Notes: generated from the sequence alone by a model not told the origin. A DNA stretch of 64,000 nt from Rugosimonospora africana (GCF_016862975.1 NZ_BONZ01000089.1:1-64000); one strand, 5' to 3'; numbered from the stretch's first letter, positions 7,261 through 15,835 are shown. A program made the numbers and translations.

Positions 7261-8169
7261 TCAGTGCGGCGGGCGGTCCTGGCCGATCTGCAGCAGGCCG
7301 TCGCCCTTGTGGTCGACCTGCAGCGTGGTGTGCTCGATGCCGTACGCGTCGTGCAGCAGACGCTCCAGCGCCCTCCGGGTGTCGTGGCAGTCTCCACCCG
7401 GGGCCACCAGCACGTGCGCCGACAGCGCCGGGGAGTCCGAGCCGATCTGCCAGACATGCAGGTCGTGCACCTCGGCGACGCCGGGGACCCGGGCCAGCCG
7501 GGTGCCGACCTGCGCCGGGTCGATGCCGGCCGGGGCGGCCTCCAGCAGGATGCGCCCGGACGCGCGCAGCAGGCCGACCCCGGCGCGGACCATGAGCGCC
7601 GCCACGACCAGGGTCGCCACGCCGTCCGCCCGCCGGTAGCCGGCCAGGATGATGACCAGCCCGGCCGCGGCGGTGGCGACGAACGCGTACAGGTCGGTCA
7701 GGATGTGCGCGAACGCGCCCCGGATGTTCAGGTTGTCGCGGTTGGCGCGGCTGATCAGCAGCGTGGCCGCCAGGTTCACCACGATGCCGACCAGGGCGGT
7801 CACCAGCACCGGTGTGCCCGCCACCGGCGGCGGGCTGACCAGGTGCCGGATCGCCTCGACGGCCAGGGCCACGGCCAGGACCAGCAGGGCCATCCCGTTG
7901 GCCTGGGCGGAGAGGATCTCCGCGCGGCGCAGCCCGTAGGTGTAGCCGCCGCGCGGCGGCCGGACCGCCAGGCGCATCGCGATCAGGGCGAGGATCAGGG
8001 ACGCCGCGTCGGTGAGCATGTGCGCGGCGTCGGACAGCAGCGCCAGCGACCCGGCGGCCAGCCCGACCACGACCTCGCCGGCCATGAAGGCGAGGATCAG
8101 GGCGAGCGCCCCGCCGAGCAGCCGCTGATCGCCACCGGCCGCCGGGTGATGATCGTGTCCCGCGCTCAT
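7261..8169 (-). CDS. CDF family zinc/cobalt exporter
   Basis: This 302-residue membrane protein is of the cation diffusion facilitator family. It has a short His-rich N-terminus (MSAGHDHH), six predicted membrane helices, and the metal-site motifs SDAAHMLTDA in helix II and AHILTDLYAF in helix V (HxxxD in both). The cytosolic C-terminal domain includes DLHVWQI and the HTTLQVDH metal-binding strand. It should export Zn2+ (or Co2+/Cd2+) by proton antiport. It converges on the siderophore operon with a 14-bp gap. An AT-rich operator-like site lies directly before its start. Confidence 0.9.
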   Translation of the reverse strand: MSAGHDHHPAAGGDQRLLGGALALILAFMAGEVVVGLAAGSLALLSDAAHMLTDAASLILALIAMRLAVRPPRGGYTYGLRRAEILSAQANGMALLVLAVALAVEAIRHLVSPPPVAGTPVLVTALVGIVVNLAATLLISRANRDNLNIRGAFAHILTDLYAFVATAAAGLVIILAGYRRADGVATLVVAALMVRAGVGLLRASGRILLEAAPAGIDPAQVGTRLARVPGVAEVHDLHVWQIGSDSPALSAHVLVAPGGDCHDTRRALERLLHDAYGIEHTTLQVDHKGDGLLQIGQDRPPH

Positions 8170-8176
8170 CCGTCAA

Positions 8177-8198
8177 ATATATGCGATGTTTGCAATAT
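8177..8198 (-). promoter_or_regulatory. AT-rich inverted repeat before the CDF gene
   Basis: An isolated AT-rich patch with imperfect arms (ATATATGC / GCAATAT) lies 8-29 bases upstream of the CDF start. ArsR/SmtB-family metal sensors commonly bind ATATATGCA-type repeats, so metal-controlled expression is plausible. The regulator is not in view. Confidence 0.4.
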
Positions 8199-8349
8199 GT
8201 GGGGCCCGTCCGGGCCGCCCGGCGCGCCGCGCATCCACGCGGCCACCGCGACCCCCACGCTCACCGCGCGAGCACAATGTCCCCGGATAGCCGATTCTGA
8301 CGCCTTCGGGCCGGACAAAATCCGTTGCCGGCCGTCACGAGCGTCGCCG

Positions 8350-8943
8350 ATGATGGCGACCATGGCCACGACCCGACGCGCCGACATGTTCACCGCCGAT
8401 GGCAGGCCCTCCGACGACGACCCGCGGGAGCACCGGCAACGGTTGGGCGACGAGCGGACCACGCTGGCCGAAACCCTGCGCTGCCTACGGCTCACGTTGG
8501 AGATGAAGTGCGACGGCCTCGACGCGGAGGCGATGGCGCGGCGTTCCGTCGAGCCGTCCACGATGTCGCTGCTCGGGCTGGTACGGCACCTGGCCGAGGG
8601 GGAACGCGCGACGTTCCGGGTGCTGATGGCCGGGCAGGACGTGCCCCGGCTCTACTGCTCCGACACCGACCGCGACGGTGATTTCGACGGCGCCGTCCCC
8701 GACCCCCGAGTGGTCGCCGAGGCATGGGAGGCGTGGCGCGCGGAGGCGGAGTTCGGCACGCGGTTCGTGGCCGAGGCGCCCAGTCTCGACATCACCGCCG
8801 ACGACCGGCTGAACAAGCACGGCAGCGGCGGAGGGGCGATGTCGCTGCGCGAGGTGCTGGTCGGGATGATCGGGGAGTACGCCCGCCACTTGGGGCACGT
8901 CGACCTGTTGCGCGAGCGGATCGACGGACGCCTCGGCCAGTGA
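8350..8943 (+). CDS. DUF664 / DinB-like protein
   Basis: This protein of up to 197 residues belongs to the DinB/DUF664 four-helix group. LRLTLEMKCDGLDAEAMARR and MSLLGLVRHLAEGERATFR are typical, with the family's histidines at RHLAEGE and ARHLGHVDLLRE likely to be metal ligands. Related proteins act in mycothiol-dependent or metal-dependent chemistry, but no reaction can be assigned here. The start is uncertain: ATG 8350, 8353, 8362 and 8386 are all in frame without a strong ribosome site. Confidence 0.75.
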   Translation: MMATMATTRRADMFTADGRPSDDDPREHRQRLGDERTTLAETLRCLRLTLEMKCDGLDAEAMARRSVEPSTMSLLGLVRHLAEGERATFRVLMAGQDVPRLYCSDTDRDGDFDGAVPDPRVVAEAWEAWRAEAEFGTRFVAEAPSLDITADDRLNKHGSGGGAMSLREVLVGMIGEYARHLGHVDLLRERIDGRLGQ

Positions 8944-8948
8944 CGACC

Positions 8949-9000
8949 CCGGCCGGCCCGGTCCCCGGCCGGTGCCATTGCCGGGGAGCGGGCCGGCCGG
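8949..9000. terminator. Long bidirectional hairpin terminator
   Basis: Arms 8949-8969 and 8980-9000 pair over 21 positions with one mismatch around a 10-base loop. It lies between two converging genes (stops at 8943 and 9016). There is no T-run, as is usual in high-GC actinobacteria. Confidence 0.65.
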
Positions 9001-9015
9001 AGAGCGGGGCAGCGG

Positions 9016-9627
9016 TCAGCGGGCGCCGGCCGACCAGTCGTCGCCGGACTGCCACGCGGTGACCTGCTGGACGATCCGCACCGCCAGGACGGCGGCGACG
9101 GCGCCCGCCACGCCGTTGACCGCGTTCCAGAACTGCACGCCGGTGACGTGCCGGGTGCCGTCCGCGTACACGGTGGTGAACGTGAACCGGATCAGGCCGA
9201 GCACGAAGGCCACCCACCAGACGACGACCAACCGGGGCACCTTCCAGGTCCTGAACGCTCCCGGCCTGCTGCGGGCGAACACCTCCGACACCACGGCGGC
9301 GGGAATGAACAGGTCGGCGACCGGGATGAACCAGCCGCCGATCGTCCAGCCCTTCTTCCAGGTCAGGGCGGTGTCGCCGCGCCGGTCGAGGTTCTCCCGG
9401 GCCCGGTACAGCCACATCAGGAACGTGACGGCGGTGTAGATCCAGCCGACCACCAGGAGCGTGGACAGGACGTCGAGGAGGGCGGCCGTGCCGCCGTCCG
9501 CGTCCGGTACCCACGGCGTCGACAGGGCTTTCAACGCGGACAGCGCGGCCATCACCCACAGCCCGCCGACAGCCAGCGTCGCTGGAGTCCGCAGTGGATG
9601 CGTGGTCGCGGGGTGAACGACGTCCAT
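9016..9627 (-). CDS. DUF4328-type four-helix membrane protein
   Basis: This 203-residue protein has about four membrane segments (~20-40, 60-80, 120-140, 165-185). The WLYRARENLDRRGD and KKGWTIGGWFIPVADLFIP segments are characteristic of DUF4328. Its function is unknown. ATG 9627 is preferred over ATG 9636 because AAGGGA is 10 bases upstream of it and only one base upstream of 9636. Confidence 0.75.
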   Translation of the reverse strand: MDVVHPATTHPLRTPATLAVGGLWVMAALSALKALSTPWVPDADGGTAALLDVLSTLLVVGWIYTAVTFLMWLYRARENLDRRGDTALTWKKGWTIGGWFIPVADLFIPAAVVSEVFARSRPGAFRTWKVPRLVVVWWVAFVLGLIRFTFTTVYADGTRHVTGVQFWNAVNGVAGAVAAVLAVRIVQQVTAWQSGDDWSAGAR

Positions 9628-9747
9628 GGAACCCATGTCCCTTCTCGCCAGAGAAGATGCCTCCCCAGGACTGACACGGGTGTGCCACATGGTAGGTCCC
9701 CGGCGCCAGGGGCGTGTCGCGTCCCTCACGCTCCTGCCACTATCTCC

Positions 9748-9770
9748 TTATCGCAAATTACTTGTGATAA
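9748..9770 (+). promoter_or_regulatory. Nur-like nickel-responsive operator
   Basis: The 23-bp inverted repeat TTATCGCAA-N5-TTGTGATAA is AT-rich in a GC-rich setting. Its core, TCGCAA-N5-TTGTGA (9751-9767), matches the 6-5-6 layout of the Streptomyces Nur box (TTGCAA-N5-TTGCAA). It is 57 bp upstream of a nickel/cobalt transporter and near a Fur-family gene. Confidence 0.55.
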
Positions 9771-9826
9771 CGTCCCGGACGAGCGTGGGCCACGCGTGCC
9801 CGCGTCGGCGCCCGAGGAGAGGCCAG

Positions 9827-11005
9827 ATGACGAACGCGGACCCGGCGGTATCCAGGCTTTCCCTGTTCCGCCGCACCCTGACCCGCCGCGACCGGCGGTC
9901 GCTCGGCGGCATGCTCGGCTTCATCGTCCTGTTGCACGCGGTCGGCTTCGCCGTGCTCTTCGGCCTCGTCGTCCCGAAGCACTTCCACCTCGGCGGCGAC
10001 CACCCGGTGTTCACCATCGGCGTCGGCGTGCTCGCCTACAGCTTCGGCCTGCGCCACGCCTTCGACGCCGACCACATCGCGGCCGTCGACAACACCACCC
10101 GCAAGCTGATGGCCGACAACGCCGAGACCGGCGCCGACCGCAAACCGCTGTCGGTCGGCTTCTGGTTCTCCCTCGGCCACTCGACGATCGTCTTCCTGCT
10201 CTCGTTCCTGCTCGCCGCCGGCGTCAAGGCGCTGGCCGGTCAGGTGGAAAACGACAGCTCCGGCCTCCACTCGATCACCGGCGTCATCGGCGCCTCCGTC
10301 TCCGGCGTGTTCCTGTGGATCCTCGGCATCCTCAACTTCGTCGTCCTGCTCGGCATCCTGAAGGTGTTCCGCGACATGCGCAGCGGCGTCTACGACGAGC
10401 AGGCGCTGGAGGAGCAGCTCAACAAGCGCGGGTTCATGAACCGCATCCTCGGCGGGTTGACCCGGTCGGTACGCAAGGCATGGCACATCTACCCGGTCGG
10501 GGTGCTGTTCGGCCTCGGGTTCGACACCGCCACCGAGGTCGGCCTGCTCGTCATCGCCGGTGGCGCGGCCGCGTTCAACCTGCCGTTCTACTCGATCCTG
10601 GTGCTGCCGATCCTGTTCGCCGCCGGCATGTGCCTGATGGACACCGTGGACGGCGTGTTCATGAACGCCGCCTACGGCTGGGCGTTCGCCCGCCCGGTCC
10701 GCAAGGTCTTCTACAACATCACCATCACGTCCATCTCCGTCGCGGTCGCGCTCATCATCGGCACCATCGAACTCGTCGGCGTCCTCGCCGACCAGGCGGG
10801 CATCACCACCGGCCCGATCGCCGCGATCGGCAGCATCCCCCTGGACTACGCCGGCTACGGCATCGTCGGGCTGTTCGTCGTGTCCTGGCTGTTCGCGCTC
10901 GCGGTCTGGCGCTTCGGCCGGATCGAGGAACGGTGGTCGGCACGGCTCGCGACGCCGGACGCCGAACCCACCCCGGCGGAGGACGCGCCAATCGGCTCGG
11001 CCTGA
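9827..11005 (+). CDS. NiCoT family nickel/cobalt permease
   Basis: This 392-residue integral membrane protein carries the NiCoT signature RHAFDADHIAAVDN in helix II, the LGHSTIVF segment, and the FGLGFDTATEV motif that completes the Ni2+ selectivity region. It should be a single-component secondary importer of Ni2+ (and perhaps Co2+) for urease, hydrogenase, superoxide dismutase or B12 enzymes, none of which are in this window. ATG 9827 follows GAGGAGAG; an upstream in-frame ATG at 9626 would overlap the operator and is rejected. It is likely repressed by nickel through the upstream box. Confidence 0.9.
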   Translation: MTNADPAVSRLSLFRRTLTRRDRRSLGGMLGFIVLLHAVGFAVLFGLVVPKHFHLGGDHPVFTIGVGVLAYSFGLRHAFDADHIAAVDNTTRKLMADNAETGADRKPLSVGFWFSLGHSTIVFLLSFLLAAGVKALAGQVENDSSGLHSITGVIGASVSGVFLWILGILNFVVLLGILKVFRDMRSGVYDEQALEEQLNKRGFMNRILGGLTRSVRKAWHIYPVGVLFGLGFDTATEVGLLVIAGGAAAFNLPFYSILVLPILFAAGMCLMDTVDGVFMNAAYGWAFARPVRKVFYNITITSISVAVALIIGTIELVGVLADQAGITTGPIAAIGSIPLDYAGYGIVGLFVVSWLFALAVWRFGRIEERWSARLATPDAEPTPAEDAPIGSA

Positions 11006-11106
11006 TGCCCGGACCGCTTCGCCTGGTGCCAGAATCAGCGGCGGCACACGACGTCAAGGATTCCCGGACGAGGCCGAGAGCGGCGGTGACGGCTGGCGTG
11101 GACGGC

Positions 11107-11538
11107 ATGCGCGACACCGATCGGCGGGAGCGCGTCCGTCGCGCCTGGCAGCAGCTCGCCACAGCCGGCGCCCGGCGCACCCTGGCCCGCGGCATGGTGA
11201 TCGACGCGCTGGCCGGCACATCCGCCCACCTGTCCATCACCGCGATCCACCAGAAAGTGGCCGAGCAACGGCCGGAGATCAACATCTCGACCGTACACCG
11301 GACCGTCGCGTTCCTGGCCGAGCACGCGGTGGTGCACCAGCTGGCCTGGCCGGGCGAGGCCCGCTACGGGCTGTGCGCCGACCCGCACGTGCACGCCATC
11401 TGCGAAGAGTGCGGGACGATCTCCGAGATCCCCGCGCCGAGCCTGGCACACGCGGTCGCCGCGGCCGGCGACGCGACCCGCTACGACATCGGGCAGGCCG
11501 GGCTCACCCTGTTCGGGCGCTGCCCGGCCTGCCGCTGA
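11107..11538 (+). CDS. Fur-family metalloregulator (Nur/Zur-like)
   Basis: This 143-residue protein has the Fur winged helix (~residues 10-85, ISTVHRTVAFL as recognition region) and a metal-binding dimer domain with DPHVHAICEECG and a C-terminal CPAC. These two CxxC pairs form the structural zinc site. The order Ni transporter then Fur-family gene, with a Nur-like operator upstream, argues for a nickel-uptake regulator, but Zur or PerR cannot be excluded by eye. ATG 11107 is chosen because the domain begins right after it. Confidence 0.8.
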   Translation: MRDTDRRERVRRAWQQLATAGARRTLARGMVIDALAGTSAHLSITAIHQKVAEQRPEINISTVHRTVAFLAEHAVVHQLAWPGEARYGLCADPHVHAICEECGTISEIPAPSLAHAVAAAGDATRYDIGQAGLTLFGRCPACR

Positions 11539-11545
11539 CCAGACG

Positions 11546-11779
11546 TCACCGCCCGTCCGAGTCCTCCGGCAGCTCGTCCGGCGGCCCGTCCCAGTCCTCG
11601 ACCTCGGGCAGGAACGTGGAGGCGTGCTCGTGGGCCTCGGCCAGCTCCCTGGCCCCCTCGGGCACGTGGACGACTTCGTCCTCGGCGAGCACGTCGGCCT
11701 GCCCATCGTCGATCACATCGGCGTCAACACTCTCATCGGTCACGTCGCGACCAGTACCCACTCCCGGCGATCCGCACAC
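11546..11779 (-). CDS. Small acidic protein of unknown function
   Basis: Up to 77 residues, strongly acidic, with a run of Asp/Glu and the segment HVPEGARELAEAHEHASTF. The GTG at 11779 directly follows the stop of the AraC gene, so the two are probably co-transcribed; GTG 11743 is an alternative start. No family was recognised. Confidence 0.45.
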   Translation of the reverse strand: MCGSPGVGTGRDVTDESVDADVIDDGQADVLAEDEVVHVPEGARELAEAHEHASTFLPEVEDWDGPPDELPEDSDGR

Positions 11780-12634
11780 TCACCGCCCGGCCGTACCGGT
11801 GAACGCGCGCCGGTAGTCCGTCGGCGTCATGCCCTGCGCCCGGCGGAACTGGCGGTTGAAGTTCGCCAGGTTCGCGAAGCCGCAGTCGTGCGCGATGCCG
11901 GCCACCGACCGGTCGGAGTCGACCAGCGCCCGGGCGGCCGCGGCGACGCGCACCGACGTGACGTACCCGGTCAGCGTCGTACCGAGCTGGTCGCGCACCA
12001 GGCGGCTGACCGACGACGGCGACATCGAGACCTCGGCCGCGACACCGTCGCGGGTGACCGGTTGGCGGAACCGTTCGTCGACGTAGCGGACCACCGCGTT
12101 CAGCGCACGCGCGCGGGCCGGCGCGACCGGGCGGGCCGACCCGGCACTGGCCAGAGTGACCGTCGAACGGGACTCGGCCAGGCGCACCAGGAGGTCGAAC
12201 AGGCCGACCGTCTGCCGCGCTCCGTCGAGCCCGGCCAGGCGCCGGGCCGCGCGTACCCAGCTCTGCCCGGGCGCCGCGTCGGTGACACCCCTGGCCGAGG
12301 CGCGCAGCAGGGAACGCAGCGCGCCAAACTCCGCCCCACCGACCAGACCGTCCACAAGGGAGCCAGGGAACTGGGCCACGTACGCCAGGTGCGGCCCGTC
12401 CCGCCGCGCCGAGGCGTAGGTGTGCGGCAGCCGCGGGCCGAACAGCGCGACATCCCCCGGCCCGTACGGCGACGCGCTGTCCCCGGTGAACCGCCGGCCC
12501 CGGCCGGCCGCGATCACCGTCAGCTCGTAGAAGTCGTGCGCGTGCCAGGAGAAGTCGAACGCGTCGCCGGAACGCGCGTGGAAGACCCAGTCGCGCCCGG
12601 CGTCCGGTGCGATGAACTCCACCGTGGGGCGCAT
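11780..12634 (-). CDS. AraC family transcriptional regulator
   Basis: This 284-residue protein has an N-terminal cupin ligand-binding domain (HAHDFYELTVIAAGRG, GDVALFGPRLPHTY) and a C-terminal double helix-turn-helix (~185-280). The latter includes AAEVSMSPSSVSRLV and GIAHDCGFANLANFNRQFRRAQGMTPTDYR, split here by family landmarks. It probably senses a small organic ligand. It is divergent from the phytanoyl-CoA dioxygenase-like gene 154 bp away, the likely target. Confidence 0.85.
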   Translation of the reverse strand: MRPTVEFIAPDAGRDWVFHARSGDAFDFSWHAHDFYELTVIAAGRGRRFTGDSASPYGPGDVALFGPRLPHTYASARRDGPHLAYVAQFPGSLVDGLVGGAEFGALRSLLRASARGVTDAAPGQSWVRAARRLAGLDGARQTVGLFDLLVRLAESRSTVTLASAGSARPVAPARARALNAVVRYVDERFRQPVTRDGVAAEVSMSPSSVSRLVRDQLGTTLTGYVTSVRVAAAARALVDSDRSVAGIAHDCGFANLANFNRQFRRAQGMTPTDYRRAFTGTAGR

Positions 12635-12788
12635 CCCCCGATGGTAGCGGCGGGCCGCGCCGGCCCCCGGCCACCCGAAGACCGGCCGGTCACCCGAGTA
12701 CCGGATCGTGCCCCCTGGCGCGGTAGCCCGCCGGCCCCCGCGACGCGACCGTGGAACCGCACACGAGCCGACACCACCGGGAGCCATC

Positions 12789-13622
12789 ATGACCGACCGG
12801 ACCGACACCATCGACATCGACAGCGCCTACCCGCTGCCCGACCACGCGGCCACCCGGCTGGCCGAGGACGGGTACGTCCGGCTGCCCGCGGTCCTGACCG
12901 CCGAAACCGTCGCGCACTACGAACCGACCATCACCGGGCAGGTCATCGACCGCAACCTGATGCACCTGCCGATGGACCAGCGCGACACGTACAGTCGCGC
13001 GTTCCTTCAGGTCACCAACCTGTGGCAGCACGACGACCTGGTACGGGAACTGGTGTTCTCGCGCCGCCTCGCGCGGATCGCCGCGACGCTGCTCGGCGTC
13101 GACGGCGTACGGCTGTACCACGACCAGGCCCTCTACAAGGAACCTGGCGGCGGCATCACCCCGTGGCACGCGGACCAGTACTACTGGCCGTTCGCCTCCG
13201 ACCGGACCATCACCGTCTGGCTGCCGCTGCAGGACACCCCGACGCGGCTCGGGGCGCTGGAGTTCGCCCGCGCCAGCCACCGCCTCGACCTGGGCCGGAA
13301 CCTGCCGATCGGCGACGAGTCCGAACGCATGCTCCAGGACGAGCTGGCCGCCCGCGGGTTCACGACGGACACGGCCGGGTACGCGCTCGGCGACGCGAGC
13401 TACCACCTGGGATGGACGTTCCACCGCGCCGGGCCGAACCGGTCCACGATCCCGCGCCGGGTCATGACGATCATCTACGTCGACGCGGACATCGCCATCA
13501 GCGAACCGGTCAACGACCCCCAGCGCAACGACCTCGCGACGTTCATGCCCGGCGCCCGGGCCGGCGGCGTGCCGGACACCCCGCTGAATCCCGTGCTGTA
13601 CAGGCACTCCGCGGCAGCCTGA
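12789..13622 (+). CDS. Phytanoyl-CoA dioxygenase (PhyH) family protein
   Basis: This 277-residue protein has the Fe(II)/2-oxoglutarate oxygenase fold. The iron ligands appear as WHADQYYW (H and D, ~residue 127) and the distal histidine in GWTFHRAGPN; an arginine after it (STIPRR) could bind 2-oxoglutarate. Members hydroxylate varied small molecules, so the substrate is unknown. ATG 12789 follows GGGAG. The divergent AraC gene suggests ligand-induced expression. It is followed by a palindromic element and a terminator hairpin. Confidence 0.85.
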   Translation: MTDRTDTIDIDSAYPLPDHAATRLAEDGYVRLPAVLTAETVAHYEPTITGQVIDRNLMHLPMDQRDTYSRAFLQVTNLWQHDDLVRELVFSRRLARIAATLLGVDGVRLYHDQALYKEPGGGITPWHADQYYWPFASDRTITVWLPLQDTPTRLGALEFARASHRLDLGRNLPIGDESERMLQDELAARGFTTDTAGYALGDASYHLGWTFHRAGPNRSTIPRRVMTIIYVDADIAISEPVNDPQRNDLATFMPGARAGGVPDTPLNPVLYRHSAAA

Positions 13623-13628
13623 CCCGTT

Positions 13629-13680
13629 CGACTGGTCTGGCTCGGCGCGTCCGGCGCCGCGCGGCGACCCAGACCAGTCG
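13629..13680 (+). repeat. Palindromic element A, copy 3 (intergenic, best palindrome)
   Basis: Perfect 12-bp arms CGACTGGTCTGG and CCAGACCAGTCG flank a 28-bp GC-rich core. The element starts 7 bp after the stop codon of the PhyH-family gene. Confidence 0.85.
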
Positions 13681-13776
13681 TCGGCGACGCGCGGCCGGCA
13701 TCGGCCGCGCGTCTCCCCCACGGCGTGTCTGTCGTTCGGTCGTGGGTCATAACCCCTAAAGCATCCTAGGATAATA

Positions 13777-13809
13777 GGAGTCTGGGAGCCGGGCGGCTTC
13801 CCGGACTCC
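13777..13809. terminator. Bidirectional terminator hairpin
   Basis: GGAGTC...GACTCC arms pair over about 14 bp with one wobble and one bulge. It lies between converging genes and ends one base before the stop codon of the minus-strand gene. Confidence 0.6.
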
Positions 13810-14127
13810 TCAGCCCGACAGCGGGATCCGCCAGGACGACGACCCGCGCAGGTCCAGCCAGACGTCGGTGGGCGTGCGGACCAGGTGCACGTTCACCTCG
13901 CCGCAGTACGGGCAGCGGGCGACCATGCCGGGACCCCGGTCGTACACGTGCCGGTCGGCGAACCGTCCCGCCCGTCCGCAGCCGGCACACGTCAGCGTCG
14001 AGGCCGATACCTCCGTGCCGAACGCCTCGGCGAACGCGCCGGCGGCCGCGTTCCCGTCGACGTACCGTGCGCCCTCGCCCATCCCGACCTCGTTCATGCC
14101 GGCGTCGTCCACCACGCTCTCGTCCAT
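13810..14127 (-). CDS. DUF6510-like zinc-ribbon protein
   Basis: This 105-residue protein has CAGCG and CPYCG pairs spaced about 25 residues apart, giving a zinc ribbon (~45-85), after a helical acidic N-terminus. It is the third gene of an operon with a molybdopterin oxidoreductase and a flavin reductase, one base downstream of the latter. This triad recurs in actinobacteria. An accessory role to the redox pair is inferred from context. Confidence 0.75.
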   Translation of the reverse strand: MDESVVDDAGMNEVGMGEGARYVDGNAAAGAFAEAFGTEVSASTLTCAGCGRAGRFADRHVYDRGPGMVARCPYCGEVNVHLVRTPTDVWLDLRGSSSWRIPLSG

Positions 14128-14128
14128 G

Positions 14129-14884
14129 TCAGCCTCCGGTTGGACCGAACCGCTCGGTGCGGATGGTGGACGGATCGTGCCCCAACTGCTGAAGGAGCCC
14201 GGCCACCGCCTCGACAAATGCCGTCGGGCCGCAGACGTACGCGCGGGATCCGGCGTCCGGCGGCCACCCCGCGTCGGACAGGTCGTCCGCGGTGATCCGG
14301 CCGACCGGCCGAGTCGTCCCGGGCGGGGCGGAGCGCGTGTAGAGCAGCGTCACACCCAGCCCATTGCCGTCGCCGTCTCCGTTGCCTTCGCCGGTCAGCC
14401 GGGACAGTTCCTCGCCGTAGAAGGCGTCGTCGGCCGAACGGACCGAGTACACGAGCCGGAACGGCACCGCGCTGCCCACCCGGGCCCGTTCCCGCACCAT
14501 CGCCATCAGCGGTACGACGCCCGACCCGCCCGCCACCAGCAGCACCGGGCCGGGTTCCTCGGGACGCCAGACGAACCACCCACCGATCGGGCCGCGCAAC
14601 TCCACCTCGTCGCCCGGCATCATCTCGTCGACCAGGTACGGCGACACCTCGCCGTCGCGTACCCGCTGCACGGTCAACGCGACCCGGTCCCCGTCCTCCG
14701 GAGCGGCCATCGAGTAGCTGCGTTCGGCGCTGTACCCGTCCTCGGCGATCAGCTTCACGTCCACGTGCTGGCCGGCCAGGTGGCCGCCCCAGCCGGGCGC
14801 CTCGAACACGACGCTGCGGGTCGTCGGAGTCTCGGTGTGGATGTCGGTGACCCGCGCGGGCAGCCACCTCCTTCGCTGCGCCAT
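14129..14884 (-). CDS. Ferredoxin-NADP reductase family flavoprotein
   Basis: This 251-residue protein has an FAD-binding barrel with the RSYSMA motif (~residue 51), and an NAD(P) domain with GGSGVVPLMAM and the C-terminal CGPTAFVEA. It lacks a 2Fe-2S domain. It should pass electrons from NAD(P)H to a partner, most likely the molybdopterin protein encoded 5 bp upstream in the same operon. The start at 14884 (MAQRRRW) follows the upstream stop closely. Confidence 0.85.
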   Translation of the reverse strand: MAQRRRWLPARVTDIHTETPTTRSVVFEAPGWGGHLAGQHVDVKLIAEDGYSAERSYSMAAPEDGDRVALTVQRVRDGEVSPYLVDEMMPGDEVELRGPIGGWFVWRPEEPGPVLLVAGGSGVVPLMAMVRERARVGSAVPFRLVYSVRSADDAFYGEELSRLTGEGNGDGDGNGLGVTLLYTRSAPPGTTRPVGRITADDLSDAGWPPDAGSRAYVCGPTAFVEAVAGLLQQLGHDPSTIRTERFGPTGG

Positions 14885-14889
14885 GCCGG

Positions 14890-15489
14890 TCAGTCCCCGG
14901 TGTACCGCTGCTCGCGCCACGGATCCCCGTAGTTGTGGTAACCCAGGTTCTCCCAGAACCCGGGGGTGTCGTCGGCGCGCAGCTCGATCCCGGACACCCA
15001 CTTCGCCGACTTCCAGAAGTACAGGTGCGGCACCAGCAGCCGGGCCGGGCCTCCGTGCTCGCCGGGCAGGTCCCGGCCGTCGTACCGGTAGGCGATCCAC
15101 GCCTTGCCGTCGCGCAGGTCGGCCAGCGGGAGGTTGGTGGAGTAGCCGCCGTACGAGTGGGCCAGCGCGTACCGTGCCGAGGTCGACACGTCCGCGAGCA
15201 GCGTGTCCACCGAGACGCCCTCCCACCGGGTGGCGAGCTTCGACCACTTGGTCACGCAGTGGATGTCCACAGTGGGCTGCTCGCTGGGCAGGTCGAGCAG
15301 TTCCCGCCAGGTCCACGAGCGCTCGGCGCCGTCCTCGGTCCGGATGGTGAACCGCCACTGGTCCAGCGGGATGTCCGGGGTCGGGCCCGCCGACAGTACC
15401 GGGAACTCACGGGTCAGGTACTGGCCAGGCGGCAGCTTCTCGGCGGACGGGTCGCGCCGGCCCCGAAACCCCCGGGTCACGATCCCCAT
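14890..15489 (-). CDS. Sulfite oxidase-like molybdopterin oxidoreductase
   Basis: This 199-residue, single-domain molybdopterin protein is of the sulfite oxidase/MsrP fold. HCVTKWSK contains the cysteine expected to bind molybdenum, and WEGVSVDTLL, GGYSTNLPL and PHLYFWKSAKWV are family landmarks. It lacks a Tat signal and the dimerisation domain, so it is cytosolic. The partner reductase and zinc-ribbon gene follow. ATG 15489 has a strong GGAAGGAG site. The substrate is unknown; protein or small-molecule sulfoxide reduction is possible. Confidence 0.85.
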   Translation of the reverse strand: MGIVTRGFRGRRDPSAEKLPPGQYLTREFPVLSAGPTPDIPLDQWRFTIRTEDGAERSWTWRELLDLPSEQPTVDIHCVTKWSKLATRWEGVSVDTLLADVSTSARYALAHSYGGYSTNLPLADLRDGKAWIAYRYDGRDLPGEHGGPARLLVPHLYFWKSAKWVSGIELRADDTPGFWENLGYHNYGDPWREQRYTGD

Positions 15490-15689
15490 CGCCGGCTGCT
15501 CCTTCCGTCCCAGGCCACCCGGCACACGTGTCGCCACACCGGCGGATGAGGAGTCCGACTCCGGCTGCCTCTCCGGGTGGCGCCCCGTCACCGGTTCTAT
15601 CGTAAACTCGGGCCTATCCGGCGGTTAGCCCAATCCGGGCACGACCGGGTATCCGCCTCTTCCGGCCCGGATCCGGTACGCTGGCCGCC

Positions 15690-15749
15690 ATGACTGCCGG
15701 GTCGGCTCCGCGGAGCCGCGACGAGGACGGTTACCCGGCACTCGCGTGA
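15690..15749 (+). CDS. Candidate 19-residue leader peptide upstream of the S1 gene
   Basis: ATG 15690 lies 5 bases after a -10-like TACGCT (15678-15683... region), consistent with a leaderless start. The short frame ends with TGA at 15747 and contains a 16-bp palindrome (15703-15718). It is followed 6 bases later by a strong hairpin and then the S1-domain gene. Coding is uncertain. Confidence 0.3.
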   Translation: MTAGSAPRSRDEDGYPALA

Positions 15750-15755
15750 CCTCCC

Positions 15756-15774
15756 GGCGGGCCCGTGGCCCGCC
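15756..15774 (+). promoter_or_regulatory. Hairpin in the leader of the S1-domain gene
   Basis: GGCGGGCC (15756-15763), loop CGT and GGCCCGCC (15767-15774) make a perfect 8-bp GC stem 61 bp upstream of ATG 15836. It could attenuate transcription or shield the leader. The rest of the 346-bp gap (15490-15835) holds the promoters of the two flanking operons. Confidence 0.45.
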
Positions 15775-15835
15775 CACTTCCCCACCCCGACCATCGCCGC
15801 ACAGTCGGTGGACGTGCCGGAAGGGAGGTGATCGC

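Noticed and set aside
8350-8943. Longer frame starting near 6937 that ends with the DUF664 protein
   Set aside because: The upstream part overlaps the decarboxylase and the antisense CDF gene and has no domain. The real gene begins at about 8350.
13763-13772. Palindrome ATCCTAGGAT as an operator
   Set aside because: It sits between converging genes with no start codon nearby. It more likely belongs to the terminator region or is chance.
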